The notes: a model not told the origin generated them from the sequence alone. Positions 9,980 to 18,064 are shown, counted from the first letter of the stretch. The stretch is 23,303 nt of DNA from DATIJJ01 sp039936115 (GCA_039936115.1 JBDTIZ010000256.1:1-23303), one strand, 5' to 3'. Translations and numbers: made by a program.

Positions 9980-10006
9980 TGCCGTTTCACTTAGGATTGA
10001 AATATT

Positions 10007-10870
10007 ATGTATAGCTCACTTATCGAAAAATTGATTATAAAAAAACTAAGCCATTTAATTAGGCTTCTATTTTCCATTATTGTTAGCGTACCGTTGATAG
10101 CCCATGCAGAACCACCCGTCAAAGATTTCCCTCAATCGCTTCCCTCTCTTCCAGCAACATTGTCTGCGTCGGGTGAAACTAGCACACCGGAATATGTCAT
10201 TATCAAATCCAGTGATCAGGCCACTTTTTCGAGTGAAACAGCGGCGAGTGTTGCGAATATCCCTATGAAAGAAGGCAGCAGCTTTCGTATAGGCGATATC
10301 TTGTTAGAATTAGATTGTCGCTTGCAACGCGCGGAATTAAAAAAAGCATTGGCAGAACAAACCGCTGCTGACATGTCACAAACAGCTGCAAAAAAACTTC
10401 AATCCTATGGCTCAATCAGTAAATTTGAAGTCGTTAAAGCAACTGCTGATGCAGATATCGCGCGCGCAGAAGTTGATAAGCTACGCGCAACAGTCGATAA
10501 GTGCGTGATTAAAGCACCTTTCAACGGCTCAATTGCAGAAATCATGGTGCATTCTCATGAAACCGTTAAACCAGGCGATCCGTTATTAAAAATAGTCAAC
10601 ACAGAAAATCTCGAATTTGAAATGCAAGTTCCTTCCTGTTGGTTACAGTGGTTACATATCGGTTCAGATTTTTCAGTTCACATCAATGAAGTCAATAAAA
10701 CTATTTCAGCCAAAATTACGAAAATCAATCCTCAAATTGAACCGGTAAGCCAATCAGTAAAAATGGTCGCTGAAATTATTCCAGCCAACCCAGCTTTATT
10801 GCCGGGCATGAGTGGCCAAGCTATTTTTCCAGCTAATTTTACAAAAAATTGTACCTCGGGTAAGAGTTAA
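10007..10870 (+). CDS. Periplasmic adaptor (HlyD/RND-type membrane fusion protein)
   Basis: A 287-residue adaptor. Residues 1-34 form a Sec signal peptide cleaved after IAHA, and there is no lipobox. Then come a first lipoyl half (about 64-105), a short alpha-hairpin (about 105-165, rich in Ala/Glu/Lys), a second lipoyl half (about 166-198, APFNGSIAEI...VKPGDPLL), and a beta-barrel plus membrane-proximal region to about 275 ending near PGMSGQAIF. It is short for an adaptor, with a brief hairpin, so it may sit at the tip of the outer-membrane factor while other adaptors reach the inner membrane. An AGGA lies about 10 nt ahead of the ATG. It is 2 nt from the next gene and almost certainly co-transcribed. 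A drug-efflux role is possible, but no RND pump is encoded nearby. Confidence 0.87.
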   Translation: MYSSLIEKLIIKKLSHLIRLLFSIIVSVPLIAHAEPPVKDFPQSLPSLPATLSASGETSTPEYVIIKSSDQATFSSETAASVANIPMKEGSSFRIGDILLELDCRLQRAELKKALAEQTAADMSQTAAKKLQSYGSISKFEVVKATADADIARAEVDKLRATVDKCVIKAPFNGSIAEIMVHSHETVKPGDPLLKIVNTENLEFEMQVPSCWLQWLHIGSDFSVHINEVNKTISAKITKINPQIEPVSQSVKMVAEIIPANPALLPGMSGQAIFPANFTKNCTSGKS

Positions 10871-10872
10871 TT

Positions 10873-12246
10873 ATGCCAGACAATGAAAAAATGCAAACTC
10901 AAATCGAAGGACTCGCAACCCTTCTCGTCCTCGATGAAGAAATAAGAAAACTCACGACTATTCGTGAATTTGGCTTTTTTAGCACGAATGAAACTCATCG
11001 CCTTCTTCCTTATCACACCGCTTATTTGTGGCAGTTAAAAGAGTTCATTGGCACACATCTTGTCGCACAATCAGGCACCGCTGAAATTGATATACATGCA
11101 ACGGCTAATCAATGGTTGCTTAACAAAATAAATAAGATACGCTTAAGCACGCCTGCAAGAGAAATTCATCAAATTACTTTTGAACAATCGCTAGAAGAAA
11201 ATCTAGCAGCAAATCCCGAGTCACCTGATGTCGAATGGCCCGAAGAGCTACCGCATTATTTATTGTGGTGTCCTTTACTCAATAAATCAAATCAACTGAC
11301 GGGTGGTTTGATTTTTTTTCGCGAAGTAGCATTCGAAGAACCTGATGTCAAAATGCTTCGTTGGTTGATTGCAAGTTTCCAATATACTTGGCTGCAACTC
11401 GTTAAATCAAAAAAAATTCCGCATTGGACAAAGCTGAAAGAAAAACCCTATTTTATTGGTGCGACCCTTCTCATTCTAGGAATTATATTTTTTCCAACGC
11501 GCTTGTCTGTTATAGGTGATGGCACAGTTGCACCGAAATCTCCCGTTCTCATTAATGCGCCCATGCAAGGCGTCATTAAATCATTTGCTGTGAGTCCAGG
11601 TGAGCTTGTCAAAGCAGGACAACTTTTACTGACTATTGATAAAACGGATTTGCAGGCAGCGGTTGAAGTCAGTAAAAAAGATTTCTTATTAACCCAAGCA
11701 AAATTACGCACCGCAATTAATGAAGGCTTCGATAATAAAAACAGTCGTGTTGAAATACCTATCATCCAAGCGCAATTAGCAATTGATAAAGCAAATCTCG
11801 ATTATTCAAATGAATTACTTGCGAAAGCCGACGTCACTAGCCCAATTTCAGGCATAGTGATATTTGATAGCAAAGAAGATTGGGTAGGCCAACCCATACG
11901 CACAGGCGAACGGATTTTGATCGTGGCTGATCCGAAACAAGTTGAATTAAAAGTTATTATTCCAGTGACAAGTTCAATTGAATTATCAATTGATGACAAA
12001 GGTCAGTTTTTTCTGTTTGGTCATCTTAATTCATTGCCTGTTCGTCTAAAGACATTGGGTTACAACGCAAAACTAATGCCAAATAAAGTATTAGCTTATC
12101 AATTAAAAGCGGATTTCACTGATTTGGAAAATCTACCTCAGCTAGGCGAACAAGGCACGGTAAAAATTTACGGAAATTATGTACCGTTAATTTATTATGT
12201 CTTAAGACGGCCTTTGCAAGCATTTCGGCAAACTTTGGGAATTTAA
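10873..12246 (+). CDS. Membrane-anchored HlyD-like adaptor with N-terminal GAF-like domain
   Basis: 457 residues. Residues 1 to about 180 are a soluble, cytosol-side domain with GAF-like layout (NETHRLLPYHTAYLW early; LLWCPLLNKSNQLTGGLIFF late). One transmembrane helix follows (about 192-208, YFIGATLLILGIIFF), then the periplasmic adaptor part: first lipoyl half (INAPMQGVIKSFAVSPGELVKAGQLLLTID), an alpha-hairpin (about 255-310), a second lipoyl half (ADVTSPISGIVIF...IRTGERILIV) and a beta-barrel, ending with a hydrophobic amphipathic tail. HlyD-family proteins link an inner-membrane exporter to TolC. A large cytosolic N-terminal domain is unusual and could sense a ligand or recruit cargo. It is 2 nt after the upstream gene and 3 nt before the M50 gene. 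The GAF assignment rests on pattern only; the HlyD part is solid. Confidence 0.85.
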   Translation: MPDNEKMQTQIEGLATLLVLDEEIRKLTTIREFGFFSTNETHRLLPYHTAYLWQLKEFIGTHLVAQSGTAEIDIHATANQWLLNKINKIRLSTPAREIHQITFEQSLEENLAANPESPDVEWPEELPHYLLWCPLLNKSNQLTGGLIFFREVAFEEPDVKMLRWLIASFQYTWLQLVKSKKIPHWTKLKEKPYFIGATLLILGIIFFPTRLSVIGDGTVAPKSPVLINAPMQGVIKSFAVSPGELVKAGQLLLTIDKTDLQAAVEVSKKDFLLTQAKLRTAINEGFDNKNSRVEIPIIQAQLAIDKANLDYSNELLAKADVTSPISGIVIFDSKEDWVGQPIRTGERILIVADPKQVELKVIIPVTSSIELSIDDKGQFFLFGHLNSLPVRLKTLGYNAKLMPNKVLAYQLKADFTDLENLPQLGEQGTVKIYGNYVPLIYYVLRRPLQAFRQTLGI

Positions 12247-12249
12247 TTA

Positions 12250-14439
12250 ATGGCAGATCAGATAGCAACGCCACCCGAATCGCCGCCGCTTAAATTACCT
12301 AAGCTGCGCCCTGGGCTTACGTTTGCTTTTAGTGATTATGACAGAGATGGTAAACCGCAATGGTTAATCCATGATTCCGGACGAAATAAATTTTTTATCA
12401 TTGGTTGGATTGAGTATGAATTACTGGAGCGTTGGGCGCTTGGTGATACGGCATCGTTAATTGAAGCTATTAATAGCCAAACTACATTGCATGTTGACTT
12501 AACTGATATTGAAAATTTATTGCGATTCTTGAAACACAATTTTTTAATCGACCAAAGTGGTTATCAGATTTATCAACAAGCAAAAGAACAAAAGATTTTT
12601 AAAAATGACAATTTATTTTCTTGGTTAATAAGTTATTACTTATTTTTTAAACTTCCACTCTGTCATCCCGATAAATTTTTAGCACGAACTAAATTTATTG
12701 GAGATTGGGTTTTCAGCCGCACAGCTGGCTATATTATGATTGTGCTAGCCATCATAGCGCTCTACCAATTAAGTACACAGTGGGAACAATTCACCCATAC
12801 GTTTCAAACTATATTTACTCTGCAAGGATTGTTTTTTTACCTTATTGCTTATCTGATTTGTAAATTTTGTCATGAGCTTGGGCATGCGTATATGTGTAGA
12901 CATTACGGCATACCTGTCCCCACATTAGGTATTGCATTTCTAGTTTTCTGGCCCGTTTTATACACCGATACGACACTGAGCTGGTCATTGAATCATCGTC
13001 AACGATTACGTATAGCTTTAGCGGGTATTTGGTCTGAGACTTATGTAACGATTATTGCGGCACTGATCTGGTGCAATGTTCACAACCTCACCATTCAAGC
13101 GATCTGTTATGTCACAATAACCATTAACTGGCTGGCAAGTGTCTTTATTAACATCAGTCCCTTCATGCGTTTTGATGGTTATTACGTATTAGCCGATTAT
13201 CTTAAAATGCCAAATCTACAGCCGCGAGCTTTTGCGTTGGCGCGATGGCAAATACGTCATTGGTTATTTCATTGGCCTGATCCTCCGCCAGAAAAATTTT
13301 CGTCTGGGATGCACAATTTTCTAGTGGCTTATGCTATTACGACCTGGATATATAGACTAACTGTCTATTTTGGTATCGCCTTATTGGTTTATCACTTTTT
13401 TATAAAAGCTGTTGGTATTATATTATTTGCTGTTGAAATGTTTTATTTTATTTTGGGTCCTATTGTTCGTGAAATACAAACATGGATTGTCTTTAAAGAT
13501 AAATTTGAATTTAATACTCGCACAAAATTTAGTATATTTTTAGTTTTTCTCACCTTGCTATTTATTTTATTACCCATTAATGAAGCCATAAAGCTACCTG
13601 GCACATTAAGTTATAAACATCAATTTCTGATTGCACCCGCAGAAGGAATTCTCCAAAATAAACTTCCAGCTGTCGGCAGTGCTATCAAAGCAAATCAACC
13701 TATAGTCGTTATTAGATCACCCGATTTAGACTATTCATTACAACAACTTCAGCTCGAATACCAAAAAAAATTAAATGAATTACGGCGTTCATCCATCGAA
13801 CCACAATTTGCAGCACAAAAAAATGTTCTATTATCTGATATCAGTAAACAACAAGCAAAATATCGAAAATTATTTGATTTACGCTCAAAATTCACTCTTT
13901 CAGCACCTTTTAATGGTGTCTTAATTGATACTGCCGCAGAACTATACCCAGGCGCCGTGATTAAAAAAGATGAGTGGCTAGGTGATGTCATACAAACCAA
14001 TACAATTCAAGGTGAAGCCTATGTGTCACAATATGATGTGAATATGCTAAAGACCGGTTTGACAGGCACGTTCTATCCAAAAGATTTAAGTGCTGCTGCC
14101 GTGCCAGTCAAAGTCATTTCAATTGAAGTATTGAATTCAAACAAATTAAATTGTCGATACTCCGGTCAACTTGCACAAGATAAAAATGTGGATTTTGTCG
14201 TTGAAACACCTTGTTATAACGCAAGTGAACTAGGCGGTGATATTGCAACATTTCTGACAGATGAAGGTGAATACGTGCCTGTCAATTCGATGTTCCGCGT
14301 ATTGCTCGCGCCGACCAAACCCATAAAACTAAACCATGTAGAACGCGGCACAATTGTCATCGACACAAAACCGACTTCTTATGCATACTGGTTTTTCTAC
14401 AAATTAAAAACGATTGTGGTTCAACAAGCAGGTTTTTAA
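12250..14439 (+). CDS. M50-family membrane metalloprotease fused to HlyD-like adaptor domain
   Basis: 729 residues in three parts. Residues about 15-105 form a small domain (LRPGLTFAFSDYDRDG...FIIGWIEYELLERWALGD...IENLLRFLKHNFLI) resembling PqqD-like peptide-binding winged helices. Residues about 155-445 contain roughly eight membrane segments. They carry the zinc site H208-E-L-G-H212 and the second M50 motif N301-x-x-P-x4-D309-G310 followed by YYVLADYL, so both metal-binding elements are intact. Residues about 455-729 are a periplasmic lipoyl/hairpin/barrel module of HlyD type (APAEGILQNKLPAVGSAIKA; APFNGVLIDTAAELYPGAVI). M50 proteases cut substrates in or near the membrane. Here the fusion to an adaptor, and the position directly after two adaptors and a TolC, suggest an export channel subunit that may also trim cargo. 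No ATPase domain is present. The closest described relatives by layout are the putative peptide zinc metalloprotease (YydH-like) proteins. Confidence 0.88.
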   Translation: MADQIATPPESPPLKLPKLRPGLTFAFSDYDRDGKPQWLIHDSGRNKFFIIGWIEYELLERWALGDTASLIEAINSQTTLHVDLTDIENLLRFLKHNFLIDQSGYQIYQQAKEQKIFKNDNLFSWLISYYLFFKLPLCHPDKFLARTKFIGDWVFSRTAGYIMIVLAIIALYQLSTQWEQFTHTFQTIFTLQGLFFYLIAYLICKFCHELGHAYMCRHYGIPVPTLGIAFLVFWPVLYTDTTLSWSLNHRQRLRIALAGIWSETYVTIIAALIWCNVHNLTIQAICYVTITINWLASVFINISPFMRFDGYYVLADYLKMPNLQPRAFALARWQIRHWLFHWPDPPPEKFSSGMHNFLVAYAITTWIYRLTVYFGIALLVYHFFIKAVGIILFAVEMFYFILGPIVREIQTWIVFKDKFEFNTRTKFSIFLVFLTLLFILLPINEAIKLPGTLSYKHQFLIAPAEGILQNKLPAVGSAIKANQPIVVIRSPDLDYSLQQLQLEYQKKLNELRRSSIEPQFAAQKNVLLSDISKQQAKYRKLFDLRSKFTLSAPFNGVLIDTAAELYPGAVIKKDEWLGDVIQTNTIQGEAYVSQYDVNMLKTGLTGTFYPKDLSAAAVPVKVISIEVLNSNKLNCRYSGQLAQDKNVDFVVETPCYNASELGGDIATFLTDEGEYVPVNSMFRVLLAPTKPIKLNHVERGTIVIDTKPTSYAYWFFYKLKTIVVQQAGF

Positions 14440-14444
14440 AACTC

Positions 14445-14473
14445 TTGGTATTACAGAGAATATGGCATAAAAT
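14445..14473 (+). promoter_or_regulatory. Candidate sigma-70 promoter for the LRR and degenerate GGDEF-EAL genes
   Basis: TTGGTA (14445-14450), a 17-bp spacer, then TAAAAT (14468-14473), 32 nt ahead of the ATG at 14505. It lies immediately after the M50 stop, so the LRR gene could have its own promoter as well as read-through from the export operon. Confidence 0.45.
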
Positions 14474-14504
14474 TTAAGCTATTAAGATATAAAGGATGAA
14501 TAGG

Positions 14505-14963
14505 ATGAAATGGAGAATCAGTTGTGCCCTGCTTATTATTTTCAGCATAGCTTCAACTGCTATGCATGCTAATACGGTTGTTAATAAATGTTTGGCGCAT
14601 ATGAATACCCACCTTATCAGCCCTGACACCGCTTGGTTAGATGAGTGCAACCTAACCGATAGAAACATTAAGACGCTTTCGAATTATTTAGACAAACACC
14701 CGGAGATTACACAGCTTTATTTAATAAATAATCATATAGGCGATCGCGGTGCCATTCTCCTTTCCAAACATAAAACACTTAAATTGTTAGAATTAAGAAA
14801 TAATCACATTGGTGTTAAAGGTGCAACTGCGCTTGCGCGCAGCTCAATTCATATGCTCGATCTCGAAGGTAATAAACTTGATTTTATTGCACTTGCCAAG
14901 AGAAATGTGCCATCCAGTAATAAAGTACATCGATCTGATAATGAAACTATTATTTTGGGTTAA
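14505..14963 (+). CDS. Small secreted leucine-rich-repeat protein
   Basis: 152 residues from the ATG at 14505, preferred over 14496 because AAAGGA (14491-14496) is then 8 nt upstream. It begins with a signal peptide (MKWRISCALLIIFSIASTAMHA). The mature part has a short N-terminal region with two Cys, then two to three RI-type repeats of the form LxLxxNxIGxxGAxxLA (LYLINNHIGDRGAILLSK; LELRNNHIGVKGATALAR) and a final LDLEGNKLDF. Such repeats bind proteins. With so few repeats, it is a small periplasmic or secreted adaptor-like protein. It sits between the export operon and the degenerate GGDEF-EAL gene (20 nt gap), so a link to either is plausible but unproven. Confidence 0.85.
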   Translation: MKWRISCALLIIFSIASTAMHANTVVNKCLAHMNTHLISPDTAWLDECNLTDRNIKTLSNYLDKHPEITQLYLINNHIGDRGAILLSKHKTLKLLELRNNHIGVKGATALARSSIHMLDLEGNKLDFIALAKRNVPSSNKVHRSDNETIILG

Positions 14964-14983
14964 AACTTTTTAAGGAGTTAACT

Positions 14984-16438
14984 GTGCTATTCTCATTGAT
15001 ATTAATTTTAGCGCTAATATTTTTTATAATTCTATTTGCTCAAACAAAAAAGCAATTAGAAAAAGCTAAACAACAGATAAACGCCCTTGAAAATTCTGCT
15101 ACAGAAAAACCCACAGAAGAATTTACTCTTGGGCTTACGAAATTAAACAGCGAATTTGCAGGTAACATTGCTCTCGATCTTCTCACCGGACTTCCTGGAC
15201 GAGAAGCATTTGAAGATCGATTATTACAAACGGTGAATCAAAGTAAACGATTTGAAAAATCATTCGCGATTTTATTATTAGATATTCACGAATTTAAACT
15301 TGTCAATGAAACCCATGAGCATGACATAGGCGACAAACTTCTGATTGAAATATCAAAACGACTGCAAAGTGTTATTCGACAAATTGACACTATGACACGT
15401 TACGCGGGCAATACATTTGTTTTTTTACTTCCTCAGCTTGCCTCACCAGAAACCGCAGCTTATGTAGCACAACGATTACTGGATAGTATTGTCCAACCGT
15501 TTAATATCAACGAAATTCAATTATTTATTACCGCAAGCATCGGTGTCGCAATCTATCCAAAAGACGGTGCTGACGCAGCAACCATATTAAAAAATGCGGA
15601 CGATGCTTTACGTCAATCAAAATTAACGGGGACTGGCCGCTATCAATTTTACGGTCAGGAAATGCATGCCATGGGCCAACGTGAGCTTGGCATCAATAAT
15701 GTTTTATGCGGACCGGATTTATTGCAACATTTGGTCATCCATTATCAGCCTTACATTAACGTTTCCACCAATGAAATAGTCTGCATTCAAGCAGTGCCCT
15801 TCTTAAACGTTACGGATTTTGGGTTGATTCCATTTTTAGAATTTTCAAAGCTTGCCGAGAATTGCGGCAGAATAGTTGCAATCGGCGAATATGTATTAAA
15901 AGAAGCTATTCAACAGTTTAATAAGTGGCGCGAGGATAAATTCAAAGCTGAATTTTTAACAATGAATGTTACGTTACGTCAAATCGAAAATCCTCAGTTC
16001 ATTTTTAAAATTTCGCACATCATCCAAGAGTTTAAGATGGATCCACAGAAAATTATTTTCGAAATTTCTGATGAAAATATTTTTTCAAATGCACGCTCAA
16101 TTGAAAAATCATTTTCAATGCTAAGTAAACTCAACGTTAAAATTGCAATTAGTGTATTTGCCTTAGGACATTTAGCATTACAAAGACTAACAAATTTACC
16201 TATCAATTATTTAAAAATAGAAGGCAAAATAATCCACGGTGATAAACCAAATCAGGATAGTGAAATGATTTTGCATATGATGGTCACACTCGCAAAAGAC
16301 ATGAAAATTAGTATTTTGGCGGATGGCATAACTAACGAAACTCAAAAGAATTTACTCCAGAGTTTAGGCTGTGAACTTATGCAAGGTCCTTTGTTTGGGG
16401 AACCTTTGCCGGTAGAATCAGTGGTGAAAAACTTTTAG
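14984..16438 (+). CDS. Membrane-anchored GGDEF-EAL protein with both active sites degenerate
   Basis: 484 residues from a GTG start, with AAGGAG at 14972-14977. Residues 1-19 form one transmembrane helix, followed by a short Lys/Glu/Gln-rich helix. The GGDEF domain (about 64-220) keeps DLLTGLPGREAF and ASIGVAIYPKDG, but the signature is AGNTF at 141-145. The EAL domain (about 240-480) keeps QPY, N328, E360, K411 and MQGP (Q467). However, EAL is QAV (269-271), the catalytic DD pair is S390-V391, and the AEGVE glutamates are D447 and T450. It should therefore make and break no cyclic di-GMP. It may still bind a nucleotide or act as a structural relay, as LapD does for the LapA adhesin, but it lacks LapD's periplasmic domain. 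It lies 20 nt after the LRR gene, likely in the same transcript. Confidence 0.88.
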   Translation: MLFSLILILALIFFIILFAQTKKQLEKAKQQINALENSATEKPTEEFTLGLTKLNSEFAGNIALDLLTGLPGREAFEDRLLQTVNQSKRFEKSFAILLLDIHEFKLVNETHEHDIGDKLLIEISKRLQSVIRQIDTMTRYAGNTFVFLLPQLASPETAAYVAQRLLDSIVQPFNINEIQLFITASIGVAIYPKDGADAATILKNADDALRQSKLTGTGRYQFYGQEMHAMGQRELGINNVLCGPDLLQHLVIHYQPYINVSTNEIVCIQAVPFLNVTDFGLIPFLEFSKLAENCGRIVAIGEYVLKEAIQQFNKWREDKFKAEFLTMNVTLRQIENPQFIFKISHIIQEFKMDPQKIIFEISDENIFSNARSIEKSFSMLSKLNVKIAISVFALGHLALQRLTNLPINYLKIEGKIIHGDKPNQDSEMILHMMVTLAKDMKISILADGITNETQKNLLQSLGCELMQGPLFGEPLPVESVVKNF

Positions 16439-16460
16439 TAGAATTCCGGATACGGTACAA

Positions 16461-16496
16461 TTGTCATGCCAGCATGCTTCTAGCAGGCATCCAGTC
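16461..16496. repeat. Small palindromic repeat-like element
   Basis: TGCCAGC (16467-16473) and GCAGGCA (16483-16489) form a hairpin with one mismatch inside a GTCATGCC...GGCATCCAG frame. That frame resembles the short GTCATTCC...GGAATCCAG palindromes scattered between genes in many proteobacteria. It may also serve as a weak terminator after the degenerate GGDEF-EAL gene, but no T-run follows. Confidence 0.5.
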
Positions 16497-16594
16497 AGGC
16501 CATATACCAGAAATGCCGCACTGGAAGGAGCTTGGCAGAAACCTATAATAAACTTATGTATTTTAAGGGAAATATAAAAGTTTTTTTTACTATG

Positions 16595-16623
16595 TTATAC
16601 TTACAACAGCTTCATACTATAAT
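16595..16623 (+). promoter_or_regulatory. Candidate sigma-70 promoter for the calpain-like protease gene
   Basis: A perfect TATAAT at 16618-16623 with TTATAC 17 bp upstream (16595-16600), preceded by a run of eight T (16581-16588). Predicted transcription would begin near 16630, just ahead of GAGGAG (16634-16639) and the ATG at 16649, giving a very short leader. Confidence 0.5.
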
Positions 16624-16648
16624 AATATGTCCCGAGGAGAGTGCGTCT

Positions 16649-18064
16649 ATGAAGATCCAAAATATATTTCATCTAGTTTTTACTATGATTATTGCTGGCA
16701 TAAGCTTTATACCATCAGGATTTGCTAGAGCTATACACACAACTAGGCCTCCGCATCAAACACATATTATCGCTCGTCATCCCGTAGCCGCTGTGCATCA
16801 TACTACACAGCATAGAGTAGTAACTACTCATCAAGAGCATAAAGTAGCACCTCACACAACTAGAATTAGAACCGCAGGCGTGAAACCAAAAAATATCGTA
16901 CGCACACCTGGAAAAACTGCTGCCATAAACCATTCCAGCGGAAAAATTAAAGTAATAACGCATCAAAAATCCGGCGCGACTTTAACGGCTAGCAAACCAC
17001 TTAAGCCGACACCTCTTGCTGCTAAAAGAAGTATTCATTCTATTTTTGCGGATCATCCAAAAGAAAAATCCTTATCAAGCTCTCAAGTCATCGATATGAC
17101 AAAAAATAGAAAAATCACAGGACAAAAAGCTGCGATGATAGCTGCACTCGCTGTACAAATTAATGATGCGAAACATCCTGAACGTTTACGTTTTTCAGAA
17201 GCAGGATTATTAAAAAAATTCAGTGATAAAAATAGTAATTTATACACAGCTTACAAAACGACATTAAATAAAATTCACCAAACTAATTCACTACCTCCAT
17301 CGCAGCAACTTTTTGGACCTAAGAAATTGTCCGCCAACACGAAAATTATTCAAGGTAACGCGAATGATTGTTATCTTCTATCCTCAATCAACAGCAAATT
17401 AAATACACGTAATGGTCCGAAACAATTAGAAAAAATGATTACACGAATCAAAGGGGAACCCAATAAATTTAAAGTGAAATTCCCAGGCGATAAACATTCA
17501 GAAACGATTAGCCTCACTCAAAGCGAAATAGGCATGTACAGCCATGTTGAGAAAGGTGGAAAATGGTTAGCTATTCTAAGCCTTGCAGAGGCTAAGCGAC
17601 GCGATAGATCGGACGTAGATCCAGAAATTACAATCAAACCTGGCTACCAAACGCAGACCATGCATCTCTTGAACGGAACAAACTATACGACAAGACATTT
17701 GGCAAAAACGCCTACGGCACAACAGACAACAAATTTACAAAAAACAATTATGCATGCATTGCATACCGAAACCCCGATAGGAATTTCAACTCCTGATCAT
17801 GCGCTTTCCATTATTGGTTACAAAGCGGGTGCGACGCCTAGTAGTGGTGTAGTGACAATTAAAAATCCATGGGGAACATCGGGATGGTATAATCCGAAAC
17901 GCGGTGCTTCCAGCTCATCTTCTTCAGAACCTAAATCACCTGGTCCTTGGTATCATATGACAAATGGTGTATTTACAGTTCCTATGAATCAAATTAATAA
18001 TGGTTTTGTCTTTATCACTTATCATCCAGTGACAACTAAGAGTAAGACGACAACAACAAGTTAA
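16649..18064 (+). CDS. Secreted calpain-like (C2-type) cysteine protease
   Basis: 471 residues. I chose the ATG at 16649 (GAGGAG 9 nt upstream), not an upstream in-frame TTG at 16532, because it places a classical signal peptide at the N-terminus with cleavage after FARA (residue 27). Residues about 28-130 are low-complexity, rich in His, Thr, Lys and Arg. The calpain-like core follows, with the oxyanion Gln235 and catalytic Cys241 in QGNANDCYLLSS, His384 in TPDHALSIIG, and Asn406 in IKNPWGTSGW. All three triad positions match the calpain pattern. A Ser run (SSSSSSE) interrupts the region after the Asn motif. Export by Sec implies action in the periplasm, at the surface or outside the cell. 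Possible substrates include the giant protein encoded upstream, but there is no direct evidence. It lies 24 nt before the outer-membrane barrel gene. Confidence 0.87.
   Translation: MKIQNIFHLVFTMIIAGISFIPSGFARAIHTTRPPHQTHIIARHPVAAVHHTTQHRVVTTHQEHKVAPHTTRIRTAGVKPKNIVRTPGKTAAINHSSGKIKVITHQKSGATLTASKPLKPTPLAAKRSIHSIFADHPKEKSLSSSQVIDMTKNRKITGQKAAMIAALAVQINDAKHPERLRFSEAGLLKKFSDKNSNLYTAYKTTLNKIHQTNSLPPSQQLFGPKKLSANTKIIQGNANDCYLLSSINSKLNTRNGPKQLEKMITRIKGEPNKFKVKFPGDKHSETISLTQSEIGMYSHVEKGGKWLAILSLAEAKRRDRSDVDPEITIKPGYQTQTMHLLNGTNYTTRHLAKTPTAQQTTNLQKTIMHALHTETPIGISTPDHALSIIGYKAGATPSSGVVTIKNPWGTSGWYNPKRGASSSSSSEPKSPGPWYHMTNGVFTVPMNQINNGFVFITYHPVTTKSKTTTTS

Noticed and set aside
8441..14439. Classical type I secretion or RND multidrug efflux operon
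   Set aside because: No ABC ATPase and no RND pump gene is present. The inner-membrane component is an M50 protease fused to an adaptor domain.
16532..16648. TTG start for the calpain-like protease at 16532
   Set aside because: GGAAGGAG is only 1 nt from the TTG, the extra 39 residues show no domain, and they would bury the signal peptide. The ATG at 16649 has GAGGAG at normal spacing and a good promoter just upstream.
14984..18064. True LapD/LapG pair
   Set aside because: The GGDEF-EAL protein lacks LapD's periplasmic domain, and the protease is calpain-like, not the transglutaminase-like LapG fold. Only an analogy is supported.
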